Part shown: in pieces, positions 1 through 5,475 of the stretch
How the letters are laid out: every line of letters begins with the position of its first letter
Position numbering within the stretch: the first letter of the stretch is position 1
Assembly (NCBI GenBank): GCA_016839865.1
Contig: JAEOTN010000507.1
Coordinates: 1-5,475 of the forward strand
From: Promethearchaeota archaeon
GTDB lineage: Archaea > Asgardarchaeota > Lokiarchaeia > Sigynarchaeales > MK-D1
DNA length: 5,475 nt
Direction: 5' to 3'
Translations under genes and position numbers: made by a program
Notes under the pieces: generated by a model
The model's database searches: none
What the model was told of the DNA's origin: nothing
Seen by the model: only the letters and a program-made list of their open reading frames with translations

Positions 1-827
1 CAATAATCATTATTAATAATCTTTGTAAAGATTTTGTGTCCTTTAACCACTAAACGTTCGATTATTGACGGAAATTGCATGTCTAAGAATCCCTCCTCAC
101 GAGAAAGTTCTTGTATTGTTTCTTAAAGGATTCTAGCTCCATCTTGTCTTAATCGGGCGATTCAAGCAAATTCATATACTGATAGAGAATTGGTGAGAAT
201 ATCTTTCCCAATTTCTACGACTAAATTATTTTCAACTATCACTCGTTCCGCTTCAGAATCTAAATCGGTAGGAGAAATTGCTAAGGAAAAGTCATTCTTA
301 TCATCCAACAACGAGTGAATTATCTCAGGATCAAAAAGAATGTCTGCATACAGAACAAAGAGTGGGGAGTCCATCTCTGTTCTTGCAAATGAAAGACTGG
401 CTAAAATACTCGAAACATTATAAAAGGGGTTAAATATGCATCGCACATCTTCACTGAAAGCTTCTTGAATCTTATGGTCTTGAAATCCCGTAACCACTAT
501 GATATCATGAATTCCATATTGTTTTAGAAAATTAATTATACGTTGAAGTATAGGTTGTCCCCCAATTGGAACTAAAGGTTTTGGTAGATCCTGAGAATAT
601 GGATACAGCCTAATAGATTTTCCCGCAGCTAAAATAATGGCCTTAATTCCGCTCGTTTGATAGGTTGGGTTGTCTTTCAAAAAATTAGTAATGAACTTTG
701 GATCTTCTGCTTCTTCCCTCGATAACCGTGTAATAATTTCTTGCTGTACAGAATTCCTTATTCGGTAGCTTCTTACTAAATAATAATATGTTTTCGATCC
801 AGAAGCAACTTTCTTGATAAAAACCAC
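1..827 (-). pseudogene. Broken nucleotidyltransferase with transposase-like N-terminal domain (3' end off window)
   Basis: An NTP-transferase (GT-A-like pyrophosphorylase/cytidylyltransferase) read from a GTG at 827; no ATG is in frame before an upstream stop. Residues 1-58 are a separate transposase-like domain. From residue 61 the catalytic fold begins: AAGKSIRLYPYS nucleotide loop (R73), LPKPL (K83) and the metal-binding Asp in YADILFD (D162). The frame meets TGA at 162-164 (codon 222) and TAA at 123-125 (codon 235). Continued translation gives IARLRQDGARIL and then 40 more codons (IIERLVVKGHKIF and INNDY), which align with the C-terminal half of the neighbour at 956-1720 (there GLKKLTKKGAEIL and ILRGYPVHSVDI). 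There is no frameshift. The TGA falls where the paralogue has Gly, so GGA to TGA is the simplest explanation. About 20 C-terminal residues, including the second metal Asp, lie beyond position 1. I read it as a recently inactivated gene; two sequencing errors or readthrough are alternatives. The family activates phosphocholine, phosphonates or sugar phosphates; the exact substrate is unknown. Confidence 0.8.
654..827 (-). other. Transposase-like N-terminal domain fused to nucleotidyltransferase
   Basis: Residues 1-58 of the broken nucleotidyltransferase (FIKKVASGSKTYYYLVRSYR, then QQEIITRLSREE) are not part of the NTP-transferase fold, whose first strand begins at IKAIILAAG (residue 61). The pattern 'FI+KV, short basic stretch, tYyyLVrSYR, +q+ii..L' resembles the N-terminal segment found at the start of IS1634/IS4-type transposases, especially in archaea. 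No DDE catalytic region follows, so this is either a captured fragment or a domain reused outside transposases. The resemblance is from memory of the family pattern and has not been searched. Confidence 0.5.
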
Positions 828-868
828 ATTCTCACATCATTTTTCCTACAAATCTGTGTGAAATATCA

Positions 869-888
869 GCAATATTTTAATATATTGC
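869..888. promoter_or_regulatory. Palindromic AT-rich element, candidate divergent TATA/operator
   Basis: GCAATAT and ATATTGC form perfect 7-bp inverted arms around TTTAAT. The core TTTAATATAT resembles an archaeal TATA box and can be read on either strand. It lies about 70 bp upstream of the plus-strand ATG at 956 and about 45 bp upstream of the minus-strand GTG at 827. It could therefore serve one or both divergent genes or bind a dimeric regulator. The symmetry is seen directly; the promoter role is inferred. Confidence 0.4.
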
Positions 889-913
889 CTACAAACGGGA
901 GGAAAAACGCGAG

Positions 914-934
914 TATTTTCCACATTGGAAAATA
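914..934. promoter_or_regulatory. 21-bp perfect palindrome, candidate operator
   Basis: Arms TATTTTCCA and TGGAAAATA (9 bp each, no mismatch) surround a 3-bp centre, CAT. The element ends 21 bp before the ATG at 956, just upstream of its ribosome binding site. If transcription starts about 25 bp downstream of the TATA-like core at 876-886, the palindrome falls at or just after the start site, a typical repressor position. The 3-nt centre makes it a poor RNA hairpin, and the T tract of a terminator is absent, so a DNA-binding site for a dimeric helix-turn-helix regulator is preferred. Confidence 0.5.
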
Positions 935-944
935 AAAAGTACAA

Positions 945-949
945 GAAGG
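945..949 (+). promoter_or_regulatory. Ribosome binding site of the intact nucleotidyltransferase
   Basis: GAAGG sits 6 nt before the ATG at 956. It supports that ATG, whose product begins directly with the first beta strand of the fold (MKSIILAAG). Confidence 0.6.
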
Positions 950-955
950 CATTAT

Positions 956-1720
956 ATGAAGTCAATAATTCTAGCTGCGGGACCAAGTTCTCGCTTACGC
1001 CCCTTGACTCTTGAAACACCTAAAACGCTGTTGGAAATTGAGGGAAAAACCATACTTGAGCGAATTATGGATGCTCAAAGAGCTTGTGGAATTGAAGAGT
1101 TTGCAATTGTTAGGGGTTATAAAAAAGAACAGTTTAATGACCCTAATGTCACCTATTTTGACAATGATAGATGTTGGGAAACAAATATTCTCTATTCGCT
1201 AATGTTAGCAGAAGAATTTATGGATGACGGGTTTATTGTATCTTATTGCGATATTCTCTATACGAGTGATGTAGTACAAAAGCTACTAGATTCTCCCCAC
1301 GATATATCGATCATAGTCGATACAGCTTGGCGAGAACGCTATGAAGGGCGAACAGATCATCCAACCGATGAAGCAGAATTAGCTGTGGTAGAAAATGGTA
1401 TCGTAAAACATCTATCCAAATTCTTTAACCCTGACATGGCGTATGGAGAGTCGATTGGATTGAAAAAATTAACGAAGAAAGGTGCAGAAATTCTTCGAAG
1501 GAACTATCATCGAATGATGGAGAATAAATGGACTAAGTATACGGGAAGATTTCATGATGCAACCCAGGTAGAATTTGCTTATCTAACGGATATGATTCTT
1601 GAATTAATATTGAGAGGGTATCCTGTCCATTCAGTGGATATTCAGAATCAATGGGTGGAAATGGATACGGTCCAAGATTTCGAATATGCTAAAGAGATGA
1701 TCAAAAAAGGACTTTTATGA
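956..1720 (+). CDS. Phosphocholine-cytidylyltransferase-like nucleotidyltransferase
   Basis: A complete 254-residue cytosolic NTP-transferase that should couple an NTP, probably CTP, to a small phosphate or phosphonate with release of pyrophosphate. Visible motifs are AAGPSSRLRPLT (7-18, R13) for nucleotide binding, TPKTLL (K23), the metal-binding Asp99 in SYCDILY, and the second metal Asp237 in WVEMDT. The middle section (ETN at 75-77, then W125 RERYEGR..HP..EAE) matches the pattern of the LicC-like / PEP-mutase-associated pyrophosphorylase group rather than glucose-1-phosphate thymidylyltransferases. Length is normal for a stand-alone domain. It starts at ATG 956 behind GAAGG. The OPA-type transporter follows after 15 bp, suggesting an operon that imports and activates an organophosphate. 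A damaged paralogue lies divergently upstream. Candidate substrates are phosphocholine, 2-aminoethylphosphonate, inositol-1-phosphate and glycerol-3-phosphate; the sequence does not decide among them. Family assignment is firm, substrate is not. Confidence 0.87.
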   Translation: MKSIILAAGPSSRLRPLTLETPKTLLEIEGKTILERIMDAQRACGIEEFAIVRGYKKEQFNDPNVTYFDNDRCWETNILYSLMLAEEFMDDGFIVSYCDILYTSDVVQKLLDSPHDISIIVDTAWRERYEGRTDHPTDEAELAVVENGIVKHLSKFFNPDMAYGESIGLKKLTKKGAEILRRNYHRMMENKWTKYTGRFHDATQVEFAYLTDMILELILRGYPVHSVDIQNQWVEMDTVQDFEYAKEMIKKGLL

Positions 1721-1725
1721 ACATA

Positions 1726-1745
1726 GAGGTATGAAGTGATTAGAA
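1726..1745 (+). promoter_or_regulatory. Translation-initiation region of the OPA-type transporter
   Basis: Two initiation pairs overlap here. GAGGT (1726-1730) is 5 nt before GTG 1736, and GTGAT (1736-1740), which also matches an archaeal anti-16S sequence, is 4 nt before ATG 1745. The two starts differ only by residues M-I-R, so function is unaffected. The longer form is used in the CDS entry. Confidence 0.45.
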
Positions 1746-3034
1746 TGAGTGAAACAGAACAAATGTGGAAGCAATGGCGAACGAGGATATTCATCACCGT
1801 CTGGGTAACGTATTTAACATATTATCTTGGACGAGTGAACTTTTCGATTGCCAAAAAGTCGATGGAGATAGAATTTCCAGTTTTTGATACCAATACATTA
1901 GGATTAATTGGAACTTTGTTCTTCATCATGTATGCTGGAGGACAATTTGTAAATGGCGCCCTAGGAGATAAATTTGGAGCAAGAAAGCTTGTTTCTTTTG
2001 GATTAATAGTATCTGCTGCAATAAATTTGCTGATGGGTTTCAGTAATGGCCTTGTTTATATGGTGATGATATTATGGGGTATGAATGGGTTCTTCCAAGC
2101 GATGGGATGGGCCCCGTCAGTAAAAACGGTAGCAAATTGGTACCCAGCTAAAGAAAGAGGCAGATGGTCAAGTCGACTAGGAACCTCCTATCAAGTCGGA
2201 GGAGCAGCTTCCTGGATATTAGCGACGTTTATAATTGCTACGTTAGAATTAGACTGGAGATTCGCATTCTGGGTAGCTGGAGTAATAATGTTAGTCTCAG
2301 GAGTCCATATGTATCTTCGTGTAAGAAATGCTCCAGAAGAAGTCGGTTTACCAACGATTGAAGAGGAGAATGAAGGTAAAAGTGCAGTTACAGATGCAAG
2401 GACTGACACTCATTTAGGATTTGAGTACACACTGGGTTCAATTGTTCGAAATCGAACGGTATGGTTTGCATCCTTAGGGCTATTCTGTCTTAATATCGTG
2501 AGATATGGGATTACTGAGTGGCTCCCCTATATTATACAGGAAGAAGTCCAGAGTGCTGATTTATTCCCACTTTGGAAAACAATAGCATTCCCCATTGGAG
2601 GAATAATTGGAGCACTAGTTTGTGCCTGGTTCTCCGATAGGTATCTTGGAAAAAGACGAATGCCCGTTGTCACTGTATTATTTGGTGCGTTAGGTGTTTC
2701 TTTACTGATATATATACTCATCCCACCACTCGATTGGTTACTAGGGGCACCTATGCTTGTCCTAATCGGATTTTTGGTATTTGGCCCTCATGTATTATTG
2801 GTATCAACGATTCCGATGGAATTTGGGACTCGTAAAGCTGCTTCAACTGCAACTGGATTTATTGATGGGTGGGGATATGTTGGTGCTGCAGTTACATCAT
2901 ACGGATCAGCAGTCTTTTTGGACCTATTCGGTTCAGAAGGTGCAATTGCTTCATGGGCAGTTACGATAATCCTTGGTGGATTAATATTACTGCTAGCTTG
3001 GAACACCAAACCCGAAAAGCAGGAATATCACTAA
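1736..3034 (+). CDS. MFS organophosphate:phosphate antiporter (GlpT/UhpT-like)
   Basis: A 432-residue integral membrane transporter of the major facilitator superfamily, OPA family, expected to exchange an external organophosphate for internal phosphate. About 12 hydrophobic segments are visible, with a charged central loop around 198-230 (PEEVGLPTIEEEN). The first segment ends in YYLGRVNFS; R33 corresponds to the phosphate-binding Arg of GlpT/UhpT. GDKFGARK (77-84) is the MFS loop 2-3 motif, and FFQAMGWAP (119-127) followed by KERGRWS is the OPA hallmark. VRYGITEW (R256) matches the second phosphate-binding Arg region at the start of the second half. Both key arginines are therefore kept. 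It begins 15 bp after the nucleotidyltransferase stop with its own ribosome binding site, consistent with co-transcription. GTG 1736 is taken as start; ATG 1745 is equally possible. Substrate could be glycerol-3-phosphate, a hexose phosphate or a phospho-alcohol; the neighbour suggests the substrate of a cytidylyltransferase. Confidence 0.87.
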   Translation: MIRMSETEQMWKQWRTRIFITVWVTYLTYYLGRVNFSIAKKSMEIEFPVFDTNTLGLIGTLFFIMYAGGQFVNGALGDKFGARKLVSFGLIVSAAINLLMGFSNGLVYMVMILWGMNGFFQAMGWAPSVKTVANWYPAKERGRWSSRLGTSYQVGGAASWILATFIIATLELDWRFAFWVAGVIMLVSGVHMYLRVRNAPEEVGLPTIEEENEGKSAVTDARTDTHLGFEYTLGSIVRNRTVWFASLGLFCLNIVRYGITEWLPYIIQEEVQSADLFPLWKTIAFPIGGIIGALVCAWFSDRYLGKRRMPVVTVLFGALGVSLLIYILIPPLDWLLGAPMLVLIGFLVFGPHVLLVSTIPMEFGTRKAASTATGFIDGWGYVGAAVTSYGSAVFLDLFGSEGAIASWAVTIILGGLILLLAWNTKPEKQEYH

Positions 3035-3053
3035 ACAAGATATTTCTTCTACC

Positions 3054-3083
3054 TTTCTTTTTTTCTCAAGTAAAGTCATTTTT
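3054..3083 (+). terminator. T-rich tracts after the transporter gene
   Basis: T7 at 3058-3064 inside a pyrimidine-rich stretch, followed by T5 at 3079-3083, lies 20-50 bp after the stop codon. No GC-rich stem precedes them, which fits archaeal intrinsic termination on oligo-T better than a bacterial terminator. Confidence 0.4.
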
Positions 3084-3120
3084 ATTCTAGGAATGATCCC
3101 ACATAAGCTCAGATAACTCT

Positions 3121-3170
3121 AAAAAAAGGAATGAACCTCCTTTGATAATAATTCATTCTTTTTGATGAAT
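3121..3170 (+). repeat. Overlapping inverted repeats (alternative hairpins)
   Basis: Three pairings compete. AAAGGA (3125-3130) pairs with TCCTTT (3138-3143) over a 7-nt loop. AAAAAGGAATGAA (3123-3135) pairs with TTCATTCTTTTT (3152-3163) with one bulged G. ATTCAT (3151-3156) pairs with ATGAAT (3165-3170) over an 8-nt loop. The stems are AU-rich and weak. They lie midway between the transporter and the dehydrogenase and may mark an end of transcription or a leader element. I see no riboswitch I can name. Confidence 0.35.
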
Positions 3171-3207
3171 AGAACTAAACATTTATCTTTTACTTGGCAA
3201 ACATACA

Positions 3208-3216
3208 TTTATTTAA
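3208..3216 (+). promoter_or_regulatory. Possible TATA-like element for the dehydrogenase
   Basis: TTTATTTAA lies about 60 bp before the proposed ATT start at 3277, leaving room for a start site near 3238 and a leader of about 40 nt containing the ribosome binding site. In such AT-rich DNA the match is weak evidence. Confidence 0.25.
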
Positions 3217-3261
3217 CTAGTCTAATCCTCCAACATACCAAGAGGAACGAACCGAATCAAG

Positions 3262-3279
3262 AGGAAGGTTTCAAATATT
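3262..3279 (+). promoter_or_regulatory. Strong ribosome binding site before an ATT start
   Basis: AGGAAGG (3262-3268) lies 8 nt before ATT 3277, the position where homologues would have ATG. The frame is open back to TAA at 3223-3225 but contains no ATG, GTG or TTG before ATG 3304. The ribosome binding site therefore points to initiation at, or formerly at, codon 3277. Confidence 0.5.
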
Positions 3280-4605
3280 AGCACAAAAATAGCTGTTTTC
3301 GGGATGGGTTACGTAGGAATACCATGCGCAGCACTACTTGCTGAAGTACCCGAGTTTTATGTGATAGGAATTCAAAGACGTTCCAAACGTTCAGGGTGGA
3401 AGATAGATCATATTAATAGTGGTAAATCTCCATTTAAGGGGGAAGAACCAGGATTGGATGAACTAATTAGTCGTGTAGTAAAAAAGGGGAAATTCTCCGT
3501 AACCGATAACCCATCTGCATGCGCCATAGCAGATTTTATCTTGATAGATGTACAAACTCCTACCGATGATATTCATTATCCACGTTATGAATCTTTGGAA
3601 GAAGTCACCCGTCAAATTAGTAAACATATGAAGAAAGGAGTAACAGTTATAGTAGAATCTACTGTAGCACCAGGAACCACAGAAAATGTGGTCCTACCAA
3701 TCTTAAAGGAAGAATCAGGCTTAACACCGGGAGAAGATTTTTCTCTGGCGTTTTCATACGAGCGAGTAATGCCAGGCAAATTATTAGATTATATCATTAA
3801 TATGCCACGTGTTATTGGGGGAATTGATAAGCAGAGTGTGAAAAAAGCGGAGTGGCTGTATGCACACATTGTCAAAAGAGAAATTTCAACCATGAATAGC
3901 TGTATTGCCGCAGAATTAGCCAAGACGATTGAGAATTCGTATCGTGATGTCAACATCGCATTTGCGAATGAAATGGCGTTAGTATGTGAAAGTATGGGAG
4001 TGAATATATATGATATCATCGAAGTAATCAATGCACGCCATGATCGACACATGCATATTCCTGGGGCTGGTGTCGGAGGACATTGTTTACCGAAAGATCC
4101 ATGGCTATTACGTTATGGAGCGATGAAATATGGAACACATTTTAGAGAACCCGAGATAATTTCTCTTTCGCGACGAATTAACGATAATATGCCAGTTCAT
4201 CTGGTAGAATTAATAGGTAACCTCCTGAACAAACAAAACTTAGCATTTAGAGAGTCTAAGATTACTGTAATGGGGGTCGCTTATTTAGAGGATTCGGATG
4301 ATACACGAAATACTCCAGCACGTCGAGTACTTTCTCTTTTACGTTCGAGAAATGCAGATGTAATCCTCCACGATCCGTTTGTGGAGTCTATAGACGGAGA
4401 AAAAGTGGAACCCGACGCACAAAAGGCAATTAAAGGGAGTAATTGTCTTGTGTTTGTTACAAAACATTCAGAATATTATAAACTCGACCTTTCAGAAATA
4501 CAAAAAGAAATGAAAACCCCCATAATAATCGATGGACGGAATATTTTCGATTCAAGTAAGCTTAGGGATTTAGGATTTATCTATGAGGCGATTGGAAAGG
4601 GATAA
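3277..4605 (+). CDS. UDP-N-acetylmannosamine dehydrogenase-like nucleotide-sugar dehydrogenase
   Basis: A cytosolic enzyme of the UDP-glucose/UDP-ManNAc dehydrogenase family, which oxidises the sugar C6 alcohol to a carboxylate in two NAD(P)-dependent steps, supplying a uronic-acid sugar for surface glycans. Numbered from codon 3277 (442 residues): Rossmann GMGYVG (9-14), an unusual GIQRRSKRSGWKI after the second strand (31-43), VESTVAPGTT, ERVMPGKLL, K216 in AKTIENSYRDVNIAFANE, and catalytic Cys270 in GVGGHCLPKDPW. The C-terminal UDP-binding domain contains DDTRNTPA and HDPF. The GHC..DPW form favours the WecC/UDP-ManNAcDH branch over UDP-glucose dehydrogenase. ATG 3304 would delete the first strand and the first glycine of GxGxxG, so it is rejected; the frame upstream encodes STKIAVFG. 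ATT 3277 has a good ribosome binding site but is a very rare start, so a mutated ATG is possible. The rest of the frame is intact. The stop lies 16 bp from the convergent iron permease. Confidence 0.85.
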   Translation: MSTKIAVFGMGYVGIPCAALLAEVPEFYVIGIQRRSKRSGWKIDHINSGKSPFKGEEPGLDELISRVVKKGKFSVTDNPSACAIADFILIDVQTPTDDIHYPRYESLEEVTRQISKHMKKGVTVIVESTVAPGTTENVVLPILKEESGLTPGEDFSLAFSYERVMPGKLLDYIINMPRVIGGIDKQSVKKAEWLYAHIVKREISTMNSCIAAELAKTIENSYRDVNIAFANEMALVCESMGVNIYDIIEVINARHDRHMHIPGAGVGGHCLPKDPWLLRYGAMKYGTHFREPEIISLSRRINDNMPVHLVELIGNLLNKQNLAFRESKITVMGVAYLEDSDDTRNTPARRVLSLLRSRNADVILHDPFVESIDGEKVEPDAQKAIKGSNCLVFVTKHSEYYKLDLSEIQKEMKTPIIIDGRNIFDSSKLRDLGFIYEAIGKG

Positions 4606-4621
4606 CTACTTTTCTTGTGAT

Positions 4622-5475
4622 TTACACAGTATTGATAGTTGAAGTATCAGAATTTATCCATTTGATTGCTCGATATATTCCAAAGAAGTAAAGAACATAT
4701 GCCACGACTTCAATGAGAGCAGGATTATCATTCCATCCAAATAATCCCGCTAAGATTCCCCCAACAATACTTTTTTCAAATCGAGTAGAATAACTAGGAT
4801 CATAAGCCCATCCAAAGAGAAAATGAAGTAAGTCACCTAAAATAGTATTATTGATATTCCATACTTCTGTCCAAATGAAAAATTCAGCAAATGGATTACT
4901 TGTAGATTCCAGAAATTCAAAAATCTCATGCAGCCAATGAGCCAATAAACCAGCTGCAAACACAATGATAATTATACTGGTAAATCGAAAGAACCGTTTT
5001 GTATTAAGTTGATATGAGTAGCGAAATAAGAGGATCGAAGCAATTGCAGAGATGAATATTCCTAGAATAAGTCCAAATAAAATTGATAATGAGGTAGTAG
5101 GAACTCCTAAATTAACATAATTATCAATATAAGCCGCATACAGAAATATTACCAATTCAGCTCCTTCACGGGCTACTGAAAAAAAAACTACAAGGAACAA
5201 ACCTAGTCGTTGTTTTTCTGTAATTGAAACAATAATTTTTTCCTCTAATTCTGATTTGATAGATTTAGATTGTTTTGTCATCCAGACGATCATCCAGGTT
5301 ATAAAACACGCTGCGAGAAGCATGACCACACCCTCAAAAAGTTCCTGATATGCTTTGATTCCCTCTAATATTGTTAAAAACATCCATGCCAATCCGAAAC
5401 TTGCGATAATAGCAGCCAGAGTACCATACCAGACATCACGATATAAATCATGCCGATTATTGATTTGTAAGAAAC
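4622..5475 (-). CDS. Ftr1-family iron permease, 5' end off window
   Basis: An integral membrane protein of the FTR1/EfeU family, which moves iron (normally ferric, or ferrous iron oxidised by a partner) across the cytoplasmic membrane. The frame stays open from the right edge: upstream of the apparent TTG at 5392 it encodes FLQINNRHDLYRDVWYGTLA and ASFG, which is the typical Ftr1 region just after the first helix. TTG 5392 is therefore not the start. The first REGLE motif should lie just beyond 5475. Visible in order are QELFEGVVMLLA, ITWMIVWM, the second iron motif REGAE (5156-5170), LLAHWLHEIFEF, and further hydrophobic segments to the TAA at 4622. At least 284 residues are present, close to the usual family length. 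No partner (EfeO, EfeB, multicopper oxidase) is visible. It is convergent with the dehydrogenase and not obviously related to it. Confidence 0.87.
   Translation of the reverse strand, partial: FLQINNRHDLYRDVWYGTLAAIIASFGLAWMFLTILEGIKAYQELFEGVVMLLAACFITWMIVWMTKQSKSIKSELEEKIIVSITEKQRLGLFLVVFFSVAREGAELVIFLYAAYIDNYVNLGVPTTSLSILFGLILGIFISAIASILLFRYSYQLNTKRFFRFTSIIIIVFAAGLLAHWLHEIFEFLESTSNPFAEFFIWTEVWNINNTILGDLLHFLFGWAYDPSYSTRFEKSIVGGILAGLFGWNDNPALIEVVAYVLYFFGIYRAIKWINSDTSTINTV

Larger units (their letters stand above)
3035..3276. other. Intergenic region between transporter and dehydrogenase
   Basis: About 240 bp without a credible gene on either strand. It contains the T-rich tracts, the overlapping hairpins and, toward the right, AT-rich sequence. 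An 8-nt direct repeat ACATTTAT (3179-3186 and 3205-3212) overlaps possible TATA-like sequence (TTTATTTAA, 3208-3216). A 9-nt repeat CAAGAGGAA (3239-3247 and 3258-3266) follows, the second copy forming the ribosome binding site. The gap and possible promoter suggest the dehydrogenase is transcribed separately from the operon at 956-3034. Confidence 0.45.

Noticed and set aside
162..164. TGA read as selenocysteine or tryptophan
   Set aside because: The paralogue has Gly at this position, no selenocysteine-type insertion hairpin is evident within the window, and a TAA follows 12 codons later.
914..934. Palindrome as an intrinsic terminator
   Set aside because: The loop would be only 3 nt, the stem is AT-rich, it is followed by AATAAAAAG rather than a T tract, and no gene ends nearby on either strand.
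2164..3009. Several overlapping open frames of 62-73 codons on both strands inside the transporter gene
   Set aside because: They have no family motifs, lack convincing ribosome binding sites and lie entirely or mostly within a well-supported gene.
3304..3306. ATG as the start of the dehydrogenase
   Set aside because: It would remove the first beta strand and first glycine of the dinucleotide-binding motif, which are encoded in frame just upstream.
3789..4052. Minus-strand open frame inside the dehydrogenase
   Set aside because: It overlaps conserved dehydrogenase motifs and shows no recognisable domain; it is a by-product of codon composition.
5390..5392. TTG as the start of the iron permease
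   Set aside because: The frame stays open to the window edge and encodes recognisable Ftr1 sequence upstream, so the gene is cut by the window.
1..5475. CRISPR arrays, tRNA genes, complete insertion sequences
   Set aside because: No regularly spaced repeats, no cloverleaf-like conserved arms and no DDE catalytic region or flanking terminal repeats were seen.

Overview
The window is AT-rich and gene-dense. It holds four complete or partial protein-coding genes plus one broken gene, with no rRNA, tRNA, CRISPR array or intact transposon. The likely host is an archaeon, possibly an Asgard-type or other mesophilic lineage. This is inferred from AT-rich intergenic elements resembling TATA boxes, T-tract-like gene ends, GAGGT/GTGAT-type ribosome binding sites, and the flavour of the dehydrogenase and the transposase-like domain. 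An AT-rich bacterium cannot be excluded from sequence alone.

Layout from left to right. (1) Positions 1-827, minus strand: a nucleotidyltransferase of the phosphocholine-cytidylyltransferase / PEP-mutase-associated type. It carries an N-terminal domain of about 58 residues resembling the N-terminus of IS1634/IS4-like transposases. The frame is interrupted by two in-frame stop codons, although clearly homologous protein continues beyond both; the 3' end lies off the window. (2) Positions 828-955: a divergent intergenic region with two palindromes and a TATA-like core. (3) Positions 956-1720, plus: an intact nucleotidyltransferase of the same family. (4) Positions 1736-3034, plus: a 12-TM organophosphate:phosphate antiporter (GlpT/UhpT-like) 15 bp downstream, very probably in the same operon. 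(5) Positions 3035-3276: intergenic, with T-tracts, overlapping hairpins and AT-rich promoter-like sequence. (6) Positions 3277-4605, plus: a UDP-N-acetylmannosamine (or related nucleotide-sugar) dehydrogenase. Its Rossmann glycine motif extends upstream of the first ATG, and no canonical start codon is available in that frame. (7) Positions 4622-5475, minus: an Ftr1-family iron permease, convergent with (6), whose 5' end is off the window.

Working together: the transporter and intact cytidylyltransferase pair suggests import of a small phosphorylated alcohol or sugar and its direct CTP (or other NTP) activation for a surface lipid or glycan head group. The dehydrogenase would make a uronic-acid sugar nucleotide for surface polysaccharide or glycoprotein. 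The broken paralogue opposite may be a former second activating enzyme. The iron permease looks unrelated to this theme.
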